In this document: positions 1 through 11,247 of the stretch, piece by piece
How the letters are laid out: each line of letters starts with the position of its first letter
Numbering within the stretch: position 1 is the stretch's first letter
From: Dyella terrae
GTDB taxonomy: Bacteria; Pseudomonadota; Gammaproteobacteria; Xanthomonadales; Rhodanobacteraceae
Direction of reading: 5' to 3'
DNA: 64,000 nucleotides
Assembly (NCBI RefSeq): GCF_022394535.1
Contig: NZ_CP089414.1
Location: 4,278,001 to 4,342,000, forward strand
Made by a program: the position numbers and the translations under genes
Notes under the pieces: model-generated
What the model was told of the DNA's origin: nothing
Seen by the model: only the letters and a program-made list of their open reading frames with translations
Database searches by the model: none

Positions 1-384
1 CTCAACGCGCTGCGTGCGCACTGCGACGGCAAGCTGATCTGCGTATTTGGCTGTGGCGGCGAGCGTGATGCAGGCAAGCGTCCGCAGATGGGCGCCATCG
101 CCGAACGTCTGGCGGATCGCATCGTCGTTACTGACGACAATCCGCGCGGCGAGGACGGTGACGTCATCGTCGCGCAGATCGTGGCCGGGCTGAGCCAGCC
201 CGACATGGCCATCGTGGAGCGTGATCGGGCGAAGGCTATCGAATTCGCGCTGTCCTCGGCCCAGCCGGGCGACGTCGTGCTGATCGCCGGCAAGGGTCAC
301 GAGACATATCAGGAGGGCGCGCATGGCAAGCGCCCGTTCGACGACCTGGCCGTTGCGCGTCAGGTGCTGGAGGTACGCGCATGA
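1..384 (+). CDS. murE: UDP-MurNAc-tripeptide synthetase, C-terminal part
   Basis: This is the 3' end of murE, cut by the window start. The frame open from base 1 reads through a [17 protein letters not shown] segment, the hallmark of the C-terminal domain of MurE ligases, then DNPRGED and GKGHETYQ motifs. MurE adds the third residue (meso-diaminopimelate in Gram-negatives) to UDP-MurNAc-Ala-Glu in the cytoplasm. The DNPR motif seen here is the one linked to diaminopimelate specificity in the family. The stop TGA lies inside an ATGATG shared with murF, so translation is probably coupled. Only about 127 codons are present. Confidence 0.95.
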   Translation, partial: LNALRAHCDGKLICVFGCGGERDAGKRPQMGAIAERLADRIVVTDDNPRGEDGDVIVAQIVAGLSQPDMAIVERDRAKAIEFALSSAQPGDVVLIAGKGHETYQEGAHGKRPFDDLAVARQVLEVRA

Positions 385-1751
385 TGCGCTTGAGCACCAT
401 CGCGCTTTGGACTCGCGGTCGCCTGGTGGGCGGCGATGTGGATGTGACCGGCGTGTCCATCGATACCCGTAAGGTGCAGGCCGGCGATCTGTTCGTCGCC
501 ATCAAGGGCGAGCGCGTTGACGGTCACGACTTCCTCGCTGATGCGCAGGCCCGCGGCGCCATTGCTGCGCTGGTAACGCGTAAGGTCGATTCCTCGCTGC
601 CGCAGGTGGTGGTGGATGACACCGCGTTGGCGTTGGGCGACCTGGCGAGTGCGGTACGCGCGCAAAGCAATGTGCGCGTGATCGGTATTACGGGCTCCAA
701 CGGCAAGACCACGGTGAAGACGCTAACAGCGTCCATTTTGTCGCGCCACGGCCGTACTCACGTCAACGCTGGCAACTACAACAACGAACTGGGTTTGCCG
801 CTCACGCTACTGGCCATGCCGCAGGACACCGAGTACGCCGTGCTCGAGATGGGTGCGGGGAAGCCGGGTGACATCGCCTATCTCGCCGCCATTGCACGGC
901 CTGATATCGGCCTCGTGAATACCATTGCGCCGGCGCATCTTGAGCGCATGGGTAGCGTGGAAGGCGTGGCCGAGACCAAGGGCGCGCTGTATCAGGCGCT
1001 GCCGGTGGACGGCGTGGCGATCATCAATGCGGACGATGCATTCGCCAGCTTCTTCGCGGGGCTGGCCGGCTCACGTCGACAGTTGCGTTTTGCACTCAGC
1101 CACAAGGCCGACGTGGGCGCCGACATCGTCGATCAGCGCGTGGATGGCTCACACTTCGTGCTGAGCACCCCGGCTGGTGATGCCGATGTGCATCTGCCAT
1201 TGGCGGGCCGCCACAACATCGCCAACGCGATGGCGGCTGCGTCGATCGCGCTGGCGCTTGGCGTGCCGCTCGACACCATTGTGGAAGGCCTGGAGCAAGT
1301 GCCGGGCGTGGCCGGGCGTCTGCAGCTCGAGCACATGCCGGGTGGCTGGACGTTGATCGACGACAGCTACAACGCCAATCCGGGGTCCGTCGGCGCCGCC
1401 ATCGACACGCTGGCGCTCGCCGAGGGCGAACGCTGGCTGGTGCTGGGCGACATGGCGGAGTTGGGGGATAACGCCGCCGCGCTTCACGCGGGCATCGGCG
1501 AGCGTGCCCGCAAGCACGGCATCAATCGCCTGTTCGCTGTTGGCCCGCTCAGCGCATCGGCGGTGAAGGCGTTTGGAGAGCACGGCGAGCATTTCGCCGA
1601 CAAGGCGGCGCTCTCGGCGGCGCTCAAGCAACAACTGCATGGCGGCATCACGTGCCTGGTCAAGGGCTCGCGTTCCGCCGGCATGGATCAGGTCGTTGCC
1701 GCACTTCGCGACAACAAGGGAAAAGGGGAGGGCGCATCCGATGCTGCTTGA
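381..1751 (+). CDS. murF: UDP-MurNAc-tripeptide--D-Ala-D-Ala ligase
   Basis: A 456-aa Mur ligase. The ATP P-loop [10 protein letters not shown] lies at about residues 102-111, followed by the NYNNELG segment and a C-terminal Mur ligase domain. MurF adds D-Ala-D-Ala to complete the cytoplasmic UDP-MurNAc-pentapeptide. Two adjacent ATG codons (381 and 384) overlap the murE stop, so either could be used. The 3' end overlaps mraY by 11 bases. This overlap pattern and the dcw order support one polycistronic unit. Confidence 0.96.
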   Translation: MMRLSTIALWTRGRLVGGDVDVTGVSIDTRKVQAGDLFVAIKGERVDGHDFLADAQARGAIAALVTRKVDSSLPQVVVDDTALALGDLASAVRAQSNVRVIGITGSNGKTTVKTLTASILSRHGRTHVNAGNYNNELGLPLTLLAMPQDTEYAVLEMGAGKPGDIAYLAAIARPDIGLVNTIAPAHLERMGSVEGVAETKGALYQALPVDGVAIINADDAFASFFAGLAGSRRQLRFALSHKADVGADIVDQRVDGSHFVLSTPAGDADVHLPLAGRHNIANAMAAASIALALGVPLDTIVEGLEQVPGVAGRLQLEHMPGGWTLIDDSYNANPGSVGAAIDTLALAEGERWLVLGDMAELGDNAAALHAGIGERARKHGINRLFAVGPLSASAVKAFGEHGEHFADKAALSAALKQQLHGGITCLVKGSRSAGMDQVVAALRDNKGKGEGASDAA

Positions 1752-2841
1752 ATTCGCAGACTGGATGGCACGGCACTTTACCGCCCTGCACCTGTTCCAG
1801 TACATCACGTTCCGCACCATCATGGCCGCGCTTACCGCATTGGCGATGTCGCTGCTGTTTGGTCCTGCGCTCATCCAGAAACTGGCGGATCTCAAGGCCG
1901 GACAGGTGGTACGCAAGGACGGCCCGCAGACGCATCTGTTCAAGGCCGGCACGCCGACCATGGGGGGCGTGATGATCCTGCTCGCCGTGACGGTTTCGAC
2001 CATTCTGTGGACCGATCTGCACAACCGCTACGTCTGGCTGGTGCTGGCCGTGATGCTGTGCTTCGGCGTGATCGGTTTTTACGACGACTACAAGAAGCTG
2101 GTCTTGAAAGACAGTCGTGGCCTTGCGTCGCGCTGGAAGTATTTCTGGCAGTCGGTGTTTGGCCTCGCCGCCGCGCTGTTTCTCTATTACACGGCTCCGC
2201 AGGCGACGGGTGTGGCGCCCGTGGCGGAAACTGCCTTGTACGTGCCGCTCTTCAAGCAGGTGGCGATTCCGCTGGGCATCCTGTTCGTGGTCGTTGCCTA
2301 CTTTATGATCGTGGGCTTCTCCAACGCGGTGAATCTCACCGACGGCTTGGATGGCCTTGCCATCATGCCGACTGTGCTGGTTTCCGGAGCGCTGGGCGTG
2401 TTCGCGTATCTCGCGGGTAACCGCCTGTTCTCCGAATACCTGGGCATCCCGTCGATCCCCGGCGCGGGTGAGCTGGCCATCTTCTGTGGTGCGCTGTCAG
2501 GCGCAGGGCTGGGTTTCCTCTGGTTCAACACCTACCCGGCGCAGGTGTTCATGGGTGACGTTGGCGCGCTGGCCATCGGCGCGGCGCTGGCGGCCATCGC
2601 GGTGATCGTGCGCCAGGAGATCGTGTTGCTGGTGATGGGCGGCGTGTTCGTGATGGAAACCGCCTCGGTGATGATCCAGGTGGCTAGCTTCAAGCTGACG
2701 GGCAAGCGCGTGTTCCGCATGGCGCCCATCCATCACCACTTCGAGCTGAAGGGCTGGCCTGAGCCGCGCGTGATCGTGCGCTTCTGGATCATCAGTGTCG
2801 TGCTGGTGTTGATTGGCCTCGCCACGTTGAAGGTGCGCTGA
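1741..2841 (+). CDS. mraY: Phospho-MurNAc-pentapeptide transferase
   Basis: A 366-aa polytopic inner-membrane protein that moves phospho-MurNAc-pentapeptide to undecaprenyl phosphate, making lipid I. Family signatures are visible: GFYDDYKK at about residues 112-119, NLTDGLDGL in the middle and APIHHHFE near the C-terminus. The frame is open further upstream inside murF, but the ATG at 1741 gives the usual family length and the canonical MLLEF-type N-terminus. The next gene is ftsW with a single base between; murD, which often sits here, is missing. Confidence 0.97.
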   Translation: MLLEFADWMARHFTALHLFQYITFRTIMAALTALAMSLLFGPALIQKLADLKAGQVVRKDGPQTHLFKAGTPTMGGVMILLAVTVSTILWTDLHNRYVWLVLAVMLCFGVIGFYDDYKKLVLKDSRGLASRWKYFWQSVFGLAAALFLYYTAPQATGVAPVAETALYVPLFKQVAIPLGILFVVVAYFMIVGFSNAVNLTDGLDGLAIMPTVLVSGALGVFAYLAGNRLFSEYLGIPSIPGAGELAIFCGALSGAGLGFLWFNTYPAQVFMGDVGALAIGAALAAIAVIVRQEIVLLVMGGVFVMETASVMIQVASFKLTGKRVFRMAPIHHHFELKGWPEPRVIVRFWIISVVLVLIGLATLKVR

Positions 2842-2842
2842 C

Positions 2843-4078
2843 ATGATCTTCGACGCCACCCAAGCCAAGCGACGACAAGGACCCCGCGGCAGTTTCGACA
2901 TGCCGCTGGTGATCGCGCTCGTCGGTCTGGCTTGCGTCGGTGTCGTGATGGTGGCGTCTAGCTCGATCGCAGTGGCCGAAAGCCAGCACATCGGCGCGTT
3001 CTACTTCCTCAAGCGTCACCTGCTGTTCCTCGCCATCGGCGTGGTGCTGGCCAGCTTCGCGATGCGCACTGAGCTGAAGCTTTTGGAGAAGCACGCCTAC
3101 CTGCTGTTTGGTGGCGCTGTTGTCTTGCTGATGCTCGTGTTTGTGCCAGGCATTGGCATGAGGCTCAACGGCGCACACCGTTGGCTCAACTTCCGCATCA
3201 CGAGCTTCCAGCCGGTGGAAGCGGTCAAGTTGATCCTGGTCATCTACACCGCCAGTTATCTGGTGCGCCACCGCGAAAGCGTGGAGTCGAGCTTCTGGGG
3301 CCTGTTCAAGCCGATCATGGTCGCGGGCATGTTTGTTGTGCTGCTGCTGGCGCAGCCGGACTTCGGTTCGGCCACGCTGATGATTGCGGTGACCATCGGC
3401 ATGATCTGGCTGGGTGGCGCCAAGCCTGTCTATCTCGGTGGCATGGGCCTGCCGGTGGTAGCGCTGCTTTGGTTCGTGGCGAAGTTCGAGCCATACCGCA
3501 TGCGTCGCCTGACCTCGTTTGTCGACCCCTGGGCCGACCCCTTCAACGACGGATTCCAGCTGACGCAGTCACTCATGGCGATCGGCCGTGGCGAATGGAC
3601 AGGCGTCGGCTTGGGTTCGAGCGTGTTGAAGCTGTCGTACCTGCCCGAAGCACATACCGACTTCATCTTTGCCGTGATCTCCGAGGAGTTCGGCCTCGTT
3701 GGCATCCTGGTGGTGATGGGGCTGTTCGCCCTCACCGTAGGGCGCGGCCTCATCATGGGTGTCAAGGGCATGGAACTCGGCCAGCGTTTCGCCGGTTACG
3801 TGGCTTGCGGCATCTCGCTGATGATCGGCCTGCAGGCGATGGTGTCCATTGGCGTGAATCTCGGCGCATTGCCCACAAAGGGCCTGACCTTGCCACTGAT
3901 CAGTTACGGTGGCTCGTCGATCGTGCTTACTTGCGCGATGGCGGGCGTGCTGCTGCGTACGACCTACGAGATCAACCGCGCCATCGATGCGCGCCAGATG
4001 GCTGCGCGCATGCCGGCCAGTGCGGTGCCCGATGCGAACATAGCCGCCGCCCCCGGGCGCGAGGCGGTGACCACATGA
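2843..4078 (+). CDS. ftsW: SEDS-family septal peptidoglycan polymerase FtsW
   Basis: A 411-aa multi-spanning SEDS protein. It polymerises septal glycan strands from lipid II together with a class B penicillin-binding protein. The conserved [12 protein letters not shown] segment and the C-terminal PLISYGGSS motif are present. The N-terminus (about 18 residues before the first hydrophobic stretch) is cytoplasmic and basic. The stop overlaps the murG start as ATGA, indicating translational coupling. Position between mraY and murG favours FtsW over the rod-elongation paralogue RodA. Confidence 0.95.
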   Translation: MIFDATQAKRRQGPRGSFDMPLVIALVGLACVGVVMVASSSIAVAESQHIGAFYFLKRHLLFLAIGVVLASFAMRTELKLLEKHAYLLFGGAVVLLMLVFVPGIGMRLNGAHRWLNFRITSFQPVEAVKLILVIYTASYLVRHRESVESSFWGLFKPIMVAGMFVVLLLAQPDFGSATLMIAVTIGMIWLGGAKPVYLGGMGLPVVALLWFVAKFEPYRMRRLTSFVDPWADPFNDGFQLTQSLMAIGRGEWTGVGLGSSVLKLSYLPEAHTDFIFAVISEEFGLVGILVVMGLFALTVGRGLIMGVKGMELGQRFAGYVACGISLMIGLQAMVSIGVNLGALPTKGLTLPLISYGGSSIVLTCAMAGVLLRTTYEINRAIDARQMAARMPASAVPDANIAAAPGREAVTT

Positions 4079-5148
4079 CTGAGCAGCGACCCGTGCTGAT
4101 CATGGCTGGCGGTACCGGCGGCCATATCTTTCCTGGCCTTGCCGTGGCCGAGGCGCTGCGTGCACAGGGCGTTCCTGTGGTTTGGTTGGGCGCAGAAGGC
4201 GGCATGGAAACCAAGGTGGTGCCAGCGCACGGCATTGAACTGGTGACCGTGCCGGTTGGCGGCTTGCGCGGCAAGGGCTTGAAGACGCGCCTGATGGCGC
4301 CGCTGATGCTGGCGCGAGCGCTGTTCTCTTCGTTGTCCGCATTGCGCAGGATCAAGCCGCGTAGCGTGCTGTCGATGGGTGGCTACGTGGCCGGTCCTGG
4401 TGGTGTGGCGGCACGCATGACTCATCTTCCGCTGCTGGTGCACGAACAGAACCGCGTCGCGGGCTTCACCAATCGCAAACTCGCGGGTCACGCGCAGCGC
4501 GTGTTGGAAGGCTTCAGCGATACATTGCCCAATGCCGAATGGGTGGGCAACCCGGTGCGTAGCGCCATTGCCGCCTTGCCGGCGCCGCGCGAACGCATGG
4601 CCGGTCGCGAGGGCCGTCCACGCCTGTTGGTGTTGGGTGGCAGTCTCGGTGCACGCGCGCTCAACATCGCCCTGCCGCAGTCGCTGGCGCTGATGTCGCC
4701 CGCGCAGCGTCCGGAAGTGTTGCACCAGTGCGGCAGCCGCGGTATCGACGAAGCACGCGCGGCCTATGCCAAGGCCGGCGTCGAGGCACAGATCGTGCCC
4801 TTCATCGAAGACATGGCCGGCACGTACGCGTGGGCTGACCTGGCCGTCTGCCGTGCAGGCGCGCTGACGTTGGCCGAACTCACGGCTGCCGGGCTCGGCG
4901 CCATGCTCGTGCCGTTCCCTTATGCGGTGGATGACCACCAGACCCGCAATGCGGAGGCGCTGGTCGCCGCGCATGCGGCCGAATTGATTCAGGAGAAGGA
5001 TCTGGACGTACAGCAGTTGGCGCAGCGCCTGGAAGCGTTGTTGGATGATCGCGAGCGCATGATCGCGATGGGTGAGGCTGCGCGCACGCTGGCCAAGCCC
5101 GACGCGGCGGAAGTGATCGCCCGTGCCTGCGTGGAGGTGGCCGCATGA
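4075..5148 (+). CDS. murG: Lipid II synthase (GlcNAc transferase)
   Basis: A 357-aa GT28 glycosyltransferase that adds GlcNAc to lipid I at the inner face of the membrane. The N-terminal [10 protein letters not shown] loop (residues 12-21), [19 protein letters not shown] and the [10 protein letters not shown] nucleotide-binding stretch are all visible. The frame is open for another 298 codons upstream in a shadow of ftsW; the ATG at 4075 is chosen because it overlaps the ftsW stop and begins the canonical N-terminus. The gene ends in an ATGA overlap with murC. Confidence 0.97.
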   Translation: MTEQRPVLIMAGGTGGHIFPGLAVAEALRAQGVPVVWLGAEGGMETKVVPAHGIELVTVPVGGLRGKGLKTRLMAPLMLARALFSSLSALRRIKPRSVLSMGGYVAGPGGVAARMTHLPLLVHEQNRVAGFTNRKLAGHAQRVLEGFSDTLPNAEWVGNPVRSAIAALPAPRERMAGREGRPRLLVLGGSLGARALNIALPQSLALMSPAQRPEVLHQCGSRGIDEARAAYAKAGVEAQIVPFIEDMAGTYAWADLAVCRAGALTLAELTAAGLGAMLVPFPYAVDDHQTRNAEALVAAHAAELIQEKDLDVQQLAQRLEALLDDRERMIAMGEAARTLAKPDAAEVIARACVEVAA

Positions 5149-6584
5149 CGCCGCGCCGCCTGCTTGCGCACGAAGACCTGATGACCACCTTCCGCCGCGT
5201 GCACTTCATCGGTATTGGCGGTGTAGGCATGAGTGGCATCGCCGAAGTGCTGCACAACCTTGGCTATGCCGTGTCGGGCTCTGATCGCTCTAACTCGCCG
5301 ACGGCACAGCGCTTGGCGAGCCTGGGTATCGTCGTCCACGTGGGTCACGAGGCCGGGCACATTGGCGACGCCGATGTCGTGGTCACGTCCAGCGCCATCC
5401 GTTCGGACAACCCGGAACTGCAAGCCGCGCGTGCCGCGCGTATACCGGTGGTTCCGCGCGCGGAGATGCTGGGCGAACTGATGCGCTTCCGTCGCGGTAT
5501 CGCCATCGCGGGCACGCATGGCAAGACCACCACCACCAGTCTCGTCGCCAGCGTGCTGGCGGAAGCCAACTACGATCCGACGTTCGTGATCGGCGGCCAG
5601 CTCAATGCCGCAGGCGCGAATGCGCGCTTGGGCACGGGCCAGTACATCGTCGCCGAAGCCGATGAGTCGGACGGATCGTTCCTGATGTTGTCGCCGGTGA
5701 TTGCCGCGATCACCAACATCGATGCGGATCACCTCGAGAACTACAACAACGACTTCGCGCAGGTAAAGAAGGCGTTTGACGACTTCCTACATCGCTTGCC
5801 GTTCTATGGCCTTGCCGTGCTGTGCGTGGATGATCCGGAAGTGGCCGCGCTGGCCAAGTCCACCACCCGCCGCGTGATGACCTATGGCATCGATACCCAG
5901 GATGCCGACGTGCGCGCGAGCAACCTCTCGCAGCATGGTTTCGAGATGCATTTCGACCTGTGGCTGCCGGGCCGCAACGACGCATTGCACATCAAGCTCA
6001 ACCTGCCGGGCAATCACAACGTGCTCAACGCACTGGCTGCAGCCACCATTGGTTGGCAGCTGGGCGTGGAGGCCGAGGCGATTGCGCATGCGTTGCAGAA
6101 CTTCCAGGGCGTAGGCCGTCGCTTCCACCGTCGTGGCGAGATCGCGCTGGACAAGGGCTCGGTGCTGTTGGTCGACGACTACGGCCATCACCCGCGCGAG
6201 CTCGCTGCCGTGTTTGCGGCTGCGCGTGGCGGTTGGCCAGATCGCCGCCTAGTGGTCGGCTTCCAGCCGCATCGCTACAGCCGCACGCGCGACCTTCTGG
6301 ACGATTTCGCCAACGTATTGGCCGAGGCCGACGTGCTGGTGCTGACGGAAATCTATGCGGCGGGCGAAGCGCCGATTGCTGGTGCCGATGGCCGCGCGCT
6401 GGCGCGCGCCGTGCGTGCACGCGGCAAGGTTGATCCGGTGCTGATTGATCATCCTCGCGACTTGAAGGACACACTGCCCGCGCTTCTGCGCGACGGCGAT
6501 CTATTGCTGTTGCTCGGCGCCGGTGACATTGGTGCGGCAGCGGTGGAGCTGGCGAATGCCGGCAACCTGAGGACGAACAAGTGA
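5145..6584 (+). CDS. murC: UDP-MurNAc--L-alanine ligase
   Basis: A 479-aa Mur ligase adding L-Ala to UDP-MurNAc, the first step of stem-peptide synthesis. An N-terminal [10 protein letters not shown] nucleotide fold and the P-loop [12 protein letters not shown] (about residue 122 on) are clear, with DDYGHHP and HRYSRT further on. The ATG at 5145 overlaps the murG stop. A second ATG at 5181 with a GAAGACC upstream could also serve and would remove 12 residues. murB, often next to murC, is not in this cluster. Confidence 0.96.
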   Translation: MTPRRLLAHEDLMTTFRRVHFIGIGGVGMSGIAEVLHNLGYAVSGSDRSNSPTAQRLASLGIVVHVGHEAGHIGDADVVVTSSAIRSDNPELQAARAARIPVVPRAEMLGELMRFRRGIAIAGTHGKTTTTSLVASVLAEANYDPTFVIGGQLNAAGANARLGTGQYIVAEADESDGSFLMLSPVIAAITNIDADHLENYNNDFAQVKKAFDDFLHRLPFYGLAVLCVDDPEVAALAKSTTRRVMTYGIDTQDADVRASNLSQHGFEMHFDLWLPGRNDALHIKLNLPGNHNVLNALAAATIGWQLGVEAEAIAHALQNFQGVGRRFHRRGEIALDKGSVLLVDDYGHHPRELAAVFAAARGGWPDRRLVVGFQPHRYSRTRDLLDDFANVLAEADVLVLTEIYAAGEAPIAGADGRALARAVRARGKVDPVLIDHPRDLKDTLPALLRDGDLLLLLGAGDIGAAAVELANAGNLRTNK

Positions 6585-7516
6585 GCAAGACGATGACCGA
6601 TCCCGCACAGTTTGGCCGCGTCGCCGTCGTCTTGGGCGGCAGCTCGGCCGAGCGCGAGGTGTCGCTGGATTCCGGCCGCAACGTGCTGGCCGCGTTGCAG
6701 GCCCGTGGTGTCGATGCCCATGCGATCGATGGCATTCCGGCGCTGCTGGACGCCGTGCGCGCGGGTCACTTCGCACGTGTGTTCAACATTCTCCATGGTG
6801 GCGGTGGTGAGAACGGCGAGCTGCAGGGTGCGCTGCAAGCATTGCGCGTTCCCTTCACCGGCTCGGGCGTGCTGGGTTCCGCGCTGTCGCTGGACAAGGT
6901 CCGCGCCAAGCTGGTGTGGCAGGCGCTTGGCTTGCCGACGCCGAAGTTCAAGGCGCTGCCGCGCGGCGCAGACGTGCACGCCGCCGCCCGCGCGATCGGT
7001 TTCCCGCTGATCGTGAAGCCTGCTTGGGAAGGCTCTAGCGTGGGCGTCACTCGCGTGTTCAAGGAAGAAGATCTCGACGCTGCCGTGGCGTTGGCACAGA
7101 AATACCCCGGCGACATGCTGATGGAAACGCTCATCGAAGGTGGCGAGTACACCGTCGGTATCCTCCATCGGCAGGTGCTCGCCAGCATCAACATCGTGCC
7201 CAAGGGCGAGTACTACGACTACAACGCCAAGTACATCGCCGAGGACACCCAGTACATCTGCCCGGGTCTGCACGGTGACGCCGAACGCGAAATGCAGGAA
7301 CTTGCCCTGCGCGCGTTCGATGCGTTGGCGTGCTGGGGCTGGGGGCGCGTGGACATCATGCGTGATAAGCAGGGCCGCAACTGGCTGCTGGAAGTGAACA
7401 CCGCGCCGGGCATGACCTCGCATTCGCTGGTGCCCAAGGCGGCAGCGGTGGCTGGTATTGATTACCAGACGCTGTGCTGGCGCATTCTCGAAACGAGTTT
7501 CCGGGAGGACGTGTGA
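6581..7516 (+). CDS. ddl: D-alanine--D-alanine ligase
   Basis: A 311-aa ATP-grasp ligase that makes D-Ala-D-Ala for MurF. Signatures seen: [14 protein letters not shown] near the N-terminus, [13 protein letters not shown], the ATP-grasp segment [15 protein letters not shown], and [14 protein letters not shown] with metal-binding residues near the C-terminus. The GTG at 6581 overlaps the murC stop as GTGA; an in-frame ATG follows at 6593. The short length and the location between murC and ftsQ match the DdlB subtype. Confidence 0.96.
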   Translation: MSKTMTDPAQFGRVAVVLGGSSAEREVSLDSGRNVLAALQARGVDAHAIDGIPALLDAVRAGHFARVFNILHGGGGENGELQGALQALRVPFTGSGVLGSALSLDKVRAKLVWQALGLPTPKFKALPRGADVHAAARAIGFPLIVKPAWEGSSVGVTRVFKEEDLDAAVALAQKYPGDMLMETLIEGGEYTVGILHRQVLASINIVPKGEYYDYNAKYIAEDTQYICPGLHGDAEREMQELALRAFDALACWGWGRVDIMRDKQGRNWLLEVNTAPGMTSHSLVPKAAAVAGIDYQTLCWRILETSFREDV

Positions 7517-8250
7517 GGGGAACCGTCCGCCTCATTGCCTGGGTTTTGGCCATTGCGCTCGTGGCGCTGCCGATCGTCGGCGTGCTGCGCGGATGGTTTG
7601 CGGCCAATCGTTGGCCGGTGACCCAGCTGATGGTGCAAGCCGAGTTCAAGCATGTGACCGAGGACGAGCTCCGCACGGTCGTCATGCCGCGTCTCGGCAA
7701 AGGGTTCTTCGCGCTCGATATCGATGGCGTGCAGAAGGCCGTGGCCACGTTGCCTTGGGTGGAGTCGGTGGAAGCGCGCAAGCGCTGGCCCGATACGTTG
7801 ATCTTGCGCATCTACGAGCGCCAGCCGTTCGCACGCTGGAACGAGAAGCAGTTGATCAGCCGCCAGGGCCTGGTATTCGACGTGCCGGATGTGTCCGCCA
7901 ACACCGATCTTCCGGACCTGCGTGGTCCTGACGCACGCCTTGCCGAGGTGGTGAGCTTCTATGCGGAAACGCAGAAGGCCTTCACCAACACCAAATTGAA
8001 AATCACTGGCGTCTCGCTGACCGAGCGCGGCAGCTGGAGCCTCACCACGAGTAGCGGTGCGCAGATCATCATCGGTGATCGCGATCAGGCCGGTCGCCGC
8101 CTGCGCCGCTTCCTCGATGTCTATCCACAACTGATGGCGGGCCATTCCGATGGTTTCGCCTATGCCGATCTTCGTTATACCAATGGATTTGCCGTTCGAT
8201 GGCCGCCCCAGGCGAGCACCGTGAACGCTGGAGGCTCCCCCCGCACATGA
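7513..8250 (+). CDS. ftsQ: Cell division protein FtsQ
   Basis: A 245-aa bitopic division protein. A short basic N-terminus is followed by one membrane helix (about residues 5-24), then a POTRA domain (about 35-105) and the FtsQ beta domain with [20 protein letters not shown]. FtsQ links the early and late divisome through FtsB and FtsL in the periplasm. The GTG at 7513 is preferred because it overlaps the ddl stop as GTGA and has GGGAGGAC just upstream; the frame is open 13 codons further back inside ddl. Confidence 0.92.
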   Translation: MRGTVRLIAWVLAIALVALPIVGVLRGWFAANRWPVTQLMVQAEFKHVTEDELRTVVMPRLGKGFFALDIDGVQKAVATLPWVESVEARKRWPDTLILRIYERQPFARWNEKQLISRQGLVFDVPDVSANTDLPDLRGPDARLAEVVSFYAETQKAFTNTKLKITGVSLTERGSWSLTTSSGAQIIIGDRDQAGRRLRRFLDVYPQLMAGHSDGFAYADLRYTNGFAVRWPPQASTVNAGGSPRT

Positions 8251-9479
8251 AGACCAAGAACGACAAGCAACTGGTGGTCGGCCTCGACATCGGCACCTCG
8301 AAAGTGGTGGCGATCGTCGGCGAGTACGAACCGGGTGAGCCGATCGAAGTGATCGGCATCGGCACACATGTGTCACGCGGCATGAAGCGAGGATCGGTGG
8401 TGGATATCGAGTCGACCGTGCACTCCATCCAGCGCGCCGTGGAAGAGGCCGAGCTGATGGCGGGCTGCGATATCCGCTCAGTCTATGCATCCATTTCCGG
8501 CAGCCACCTGGAAACCAAAAACTCCCACGGCACCGCGCCGATCCGTGATCGCGAAGTGACGCCGGGTGACCTGGAACAGGTGCTGGAAGCGGCGAGCGCC
8601 GTGGCGATCCCGGCTGATCGCAAGGTTCTTTATAAGGAGTCGCAGGAGTACCGCATCGACGGCCAGGACGGCATTCGCTCACCGGTAGGCATGAGCGGCG
8701 TGCGCCTGGAGGCGAGTGTGCATCTGGTCACCGGCGCAGCGGCGGCGGTGCAGAACATCAGCAAATGCATCCAGCGCTGCGGCCTCACTGTCGATGAGCT
8801 GGTGCCGTCGGCTGTGGCCAGCGCCAAGTCTGTGCTGACCGATGACGAACGCGAGCTGGGCGTGTGCCTGGTCGATATTGGCGCGGGCACCACCGACATC
8901 TCCATCTATACGCAGGGCGCGATCCGCTACACCAAGTCGCTACCGGTGGGAGGCGATCAAGTCACCAACGACATCGCCTATGGCGTACATACGCCGACCG
9001 CTCATGCGGAGGAGATCAAGATCAAGTACGCCTGCGCGTTGGCGCAGCTGGCCCATGCCGAAGAAACCATCCAGGTGCCGAGCGTGGGTGATCGCCCGCC
9101 GCGCCGCCTGGCTCGCCAGTCGCTGGCCCAGTCGGTGCAGGCGCGCTACGAGGAAATCTTCGAAATGGTGCAGGACGAGCTGCGCCGCTCCGGCTACGAG
9201 AGTCTGGTGGCGGCGGGCGTGGTGCTCACCGGCGGTGCTTCGCGCATGGAGGGTGCACTGGAGCTGGCCGAGGAGATCTTTCACAAGATGGTCCGCATCG
9301 GCGTGCCGCAACACGTCTCGGGCCTTGGCGAGGTTGTCGCTAATCCGCTGCACTCCACCGGCGTTGGCCTGCTGCTGCACGGCGCGCGCTCCGGCGGCAT
9401 GCGCGTGAGCGGGCCGAGCGGCGGCAGCGTGGGTGGCCTGGTCGACAGGCTGCGCGGTTGGATCACCAAGAATTTTTGA
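8247..9479 (+). CDS. ftsA: Cell division protein FtsA
   Basis: A 410-aa actin-fold ATPase that tethers FtsZ to the membrane. The phosphate-1 motif GLDIGTSKV (residues 12-20) and the phosphate-2 motif VDIGAGTTD (about residue 207 on) are visible, and the protein ends in a basic amphipathic tail (VDRLRGWITKNF) that fits membrane targeting. The ATG at 8247 overlaps the ftsQ stop as ATGA; 16 more open codons upstream lie in the ftsQ shadow frame. A 120-base gap separates it from ftsZ. Confidence 0.96.
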   Translation: MKTKNDKQLVVGLDIGTSKVVAIVGEYEPGEPIEVIGIGTHVSRGMKRGSVVDIESTVHSIQRAVEEAELMAGCDIRSVYASISGSHLETKNSHGTAPIRDREVTPGDLEQVLEAASAVAIPADRKVLYKESQEYRIDGQDGIRSPVGMSGVRLEASVHLVTGAAAAVQNISKCIQRCGLTVDELVPSAVASAKSVLTDDERELGVCLVDIGAGTTDISIYTQGAIRYTKSLPVGGDQVTNDIAYGVHTPTAHAEEIKIKYACALAQLAHAEETIQVPSVGDRPPRRLARQSLAQSVQARYEEIFEMVQDELRRSGYESLVAAGVVLTGGASRMEGALELAEEIFHKMVRIGVPQHVSGLGEVVANPLHSTGVGLLLHGARSGGMRVSGPSGGSVGGLVDRLRGWITKNF

Positions 9480-9599
9480 TTTTCGGATGGGGCAGGAAGC
9501 CCCGTCCAGGACGAATGGATATTCGTCCACCACCAAGGGGCGACTGGAATGTCGACACCTGCGGTTACAACGACAACGAAGCTCTACGGAGGACGGGAA

Positions 9600-10781
9600 A
9601 TGTTTGAACTGATCGAAAAACTCGCACCGAATGCAGTCATCAAGGTCATCGGCGTGGGCGGCGGTGGTGGCAACGCCGTGGCTCACATGCTCAATGCAAA
9701 CATCGAAGGCGTCGACTTCGTCGTCGCCAACACCGACTCACAGGCCATGAAGGCCTGTGGCTCTCGCACGCACCTGCAGCTTGGTGCCAACGTAACCAAA
9801 GGCCTGGGTGCCGGCGCTAACCCGGAAGTGGGTCGTCAGGCTGCGCTGGAAGACCGCGAGCGCATCGAAGAGATGCTCGAAGGTGCCGACATGGTGTTCA
9901 TCACTGCCGGTATGGGTGGTGGTACCGGCACTGGCGCTGCGCCGGTCGTGGCCCAGCTGGCCAAGGAAAAGGGCATCCTTACGGTGGCCGTGGTCACCAA
10001 GCCGTTCCCCTTCGAAGGCCGCCGCCGCATGCAGGTTGCCGCCAAGGGTATCGAAGACCTGTCGCAGCACGTCGACTCGTTGATCACCGTGCCGAACGAA
10101 AAGTTGCTTTCGGTGCTGGGTCGCGAAGTCACGCTTCTTAATGCGTTCAAGGCCGCCAACGACGTGCTGCTTGGCGCCGTGCAGGGCATTGCTGACCTGA
10201 TCACAGCCCCGGGCCTGATCAACGTCGACTTTGCCGACGTACGCACGGTGATGTCCGAAATGGGCATGGCGATGATGGGTTCGGGCACCGCTCGCGGCGA
10301 CGACCGCGCACAGGCCGCCGCCGAAGCCGCCATCAACAACCCGTTGCTGGAAGACGTCAACCTCAACGGCGCTTGCGGCATCCTGGTGAACGTCACCGCG
10401 GGCCCGAACCTGACCATGCGTGAGTTCGACGAAATCGGCCGCATCATCCACGACTTCGCCAGCGAAGACGCCACTGTGGTGATGGGTACCTCGCTCGACC
10501 CGGAAATGCAGGACGACGTGCGCGTCACGGTCGTGGCCACCGGCCTCAACCGCGCCACCGCCCGCCAGACGCAGCGCCCGGTCGTCACCCAGCAGGTGGA
10601 GATACGCCAGCGTCCGCGCCCGGTCGTGCTGCGTACCGGTACCGGCAACGAAGTGGTCGACTACGCTCAGCCCGAAGTCACCATGACCAGCCGTGTTGAG
10701 GCCAGCAGCCAGGCCAAGAGCGCTGATCCGAGCTTCGATTACCTGGACATCCCGGCTTTCCTGCGTCGCCAGGCCGACTGA
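9600..10781 (+). CDS. ftsZ: Cell division GTPase FtsZ
   Basis: A 393-aa tubulin-like GTPase that forms the Z ring. The tubulin signature GGGTGTG sits at about residues 106-112 and an N-terminal [11 protein letters not shown] nucleotide loop at 17-27. The C-terminus ends in the conserved peptide [14 protein letters not shown], which binds FtsA and ZipA. I chose the ATG at 9600 because GGAGGACGGGAA precedes it and it gives the usual MFEL start; an in-frame ATG at 9549 would add 17 residues without family resemblance. Confidence 0.96.
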   Translation: MFELIEKLAPNAVIKVIGVGGGGGNAVAHMLNANIEGVDFVVANTDSQAMKACGSRTHLQLGANVTKGLGAGANPEVGRQAALEDRERIEEMLEGADMVFITAGMGGGTGTGAAPVVAQLAKEKGILTVAVVTKPFPFEGRRRMQVAAKGIEDLSQHVDSLITVPNEKLLSVLGREVTLLNAFKAANDVLLGAVQGIADLITAPGLINVDFADVRTVMSEMGMAMMGSGTARGDDRAQAAAEAAINNPLLEDVNLNGACGILVNVTAGPNLTMREFDEIGRIIHDFASEDATVVMGTSLDPEMQDDVRVTVVATGLNRATARQTQRPVVTQQVEIRQRPRPVVLRTGTGNEVVDYAQPEVTMTSRVEASSQAKSADPSFDYLDIPAFLRRQAD

Positions 10782-11020
10782 TAAAGCTGACAGGGCAAAT
10801 AATTTGAAGAAAAATTGAACAAACGGCCGGTTTCACTTGTCAGTAACGAATCGCGCATGGGATCCGCCTCGGCGGAACCCTTGTCCGAGCCCGCTTTCCC
10901 TGCCTTTTGAGGGCAGAGGGCGGCTTGTCTGACGCTGTTCCGGCGCTCGTTCTTGAGATGTAGGGCCATGCTTCATGGATGAGCATGACCGGCCTGGAAA
11001 TGATTTCCGCGGCCGGTCCG

Positions 11021-11057
11021 ACGCCCCGAGACCGGATCCCGTCCCGGTCTTGGGGCG
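11021..11057 (+). terminator. GC-rich hairpin after ftsZ
   Basis: Arms ACGCCCCGAGACCGG and CCGGTCTTGGGGCGT pair over 15 positions with one G-U wobble and a 7-base loop. There is no T-run after it, so it may be an RNA-processing or attenuation structure instead of an intrinsic terminator. It lies 240 bases after the ftsZ stop. Confidence 0.5.
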
Positions 11058-11176
11058 TTGCGCTTCATTCAAGTCATTGAAAGTGCTTGGAAAAGTACTG
11101 ATCGCCCCACGAATGGATTTCATTCGTGAATGAAAGGAACATGAAAGGGTGAACAGTGTGTGTGGCGCGGATCGCC

Positions 11177-11204
11177 TTTTCACAGGTTAAGACTGTGTTA
11201 GCAT
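11177..11204 (+). promoter_or_regulatory. Candidate lpxC promoter
   Basis: TTTTCA (11177-11182) and TAGCAT (11199-11204) are separated by 16 bases, 43 bases upstream of the lpxC ATG. The match to a sigma-70 promoter is moderate. Confidence 0.35.
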
Positions 11205-11247
11205 CCGTTCCCTAATTTGGCTGCTGCCCCTTACAGGTACCAAAAAA

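Larger units (their letters stand above)
10782..11247. other. ftsZ-lpxC intergenic region
   Basis: A 466-base stretch with no convincing coding frame. It holds an AT-rich stretch just after ftsZ, a weak hairpin with CATGCT and AGCATG arms near 10968-10986, a strong GC-rich hairpin at 11021-11057, and a candidate lpxC promoter at 11177-11204. The leader upstream of lpxC may carry post-transcriptional control, but the sequence alone does not prove it. Confidence 0.6.
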
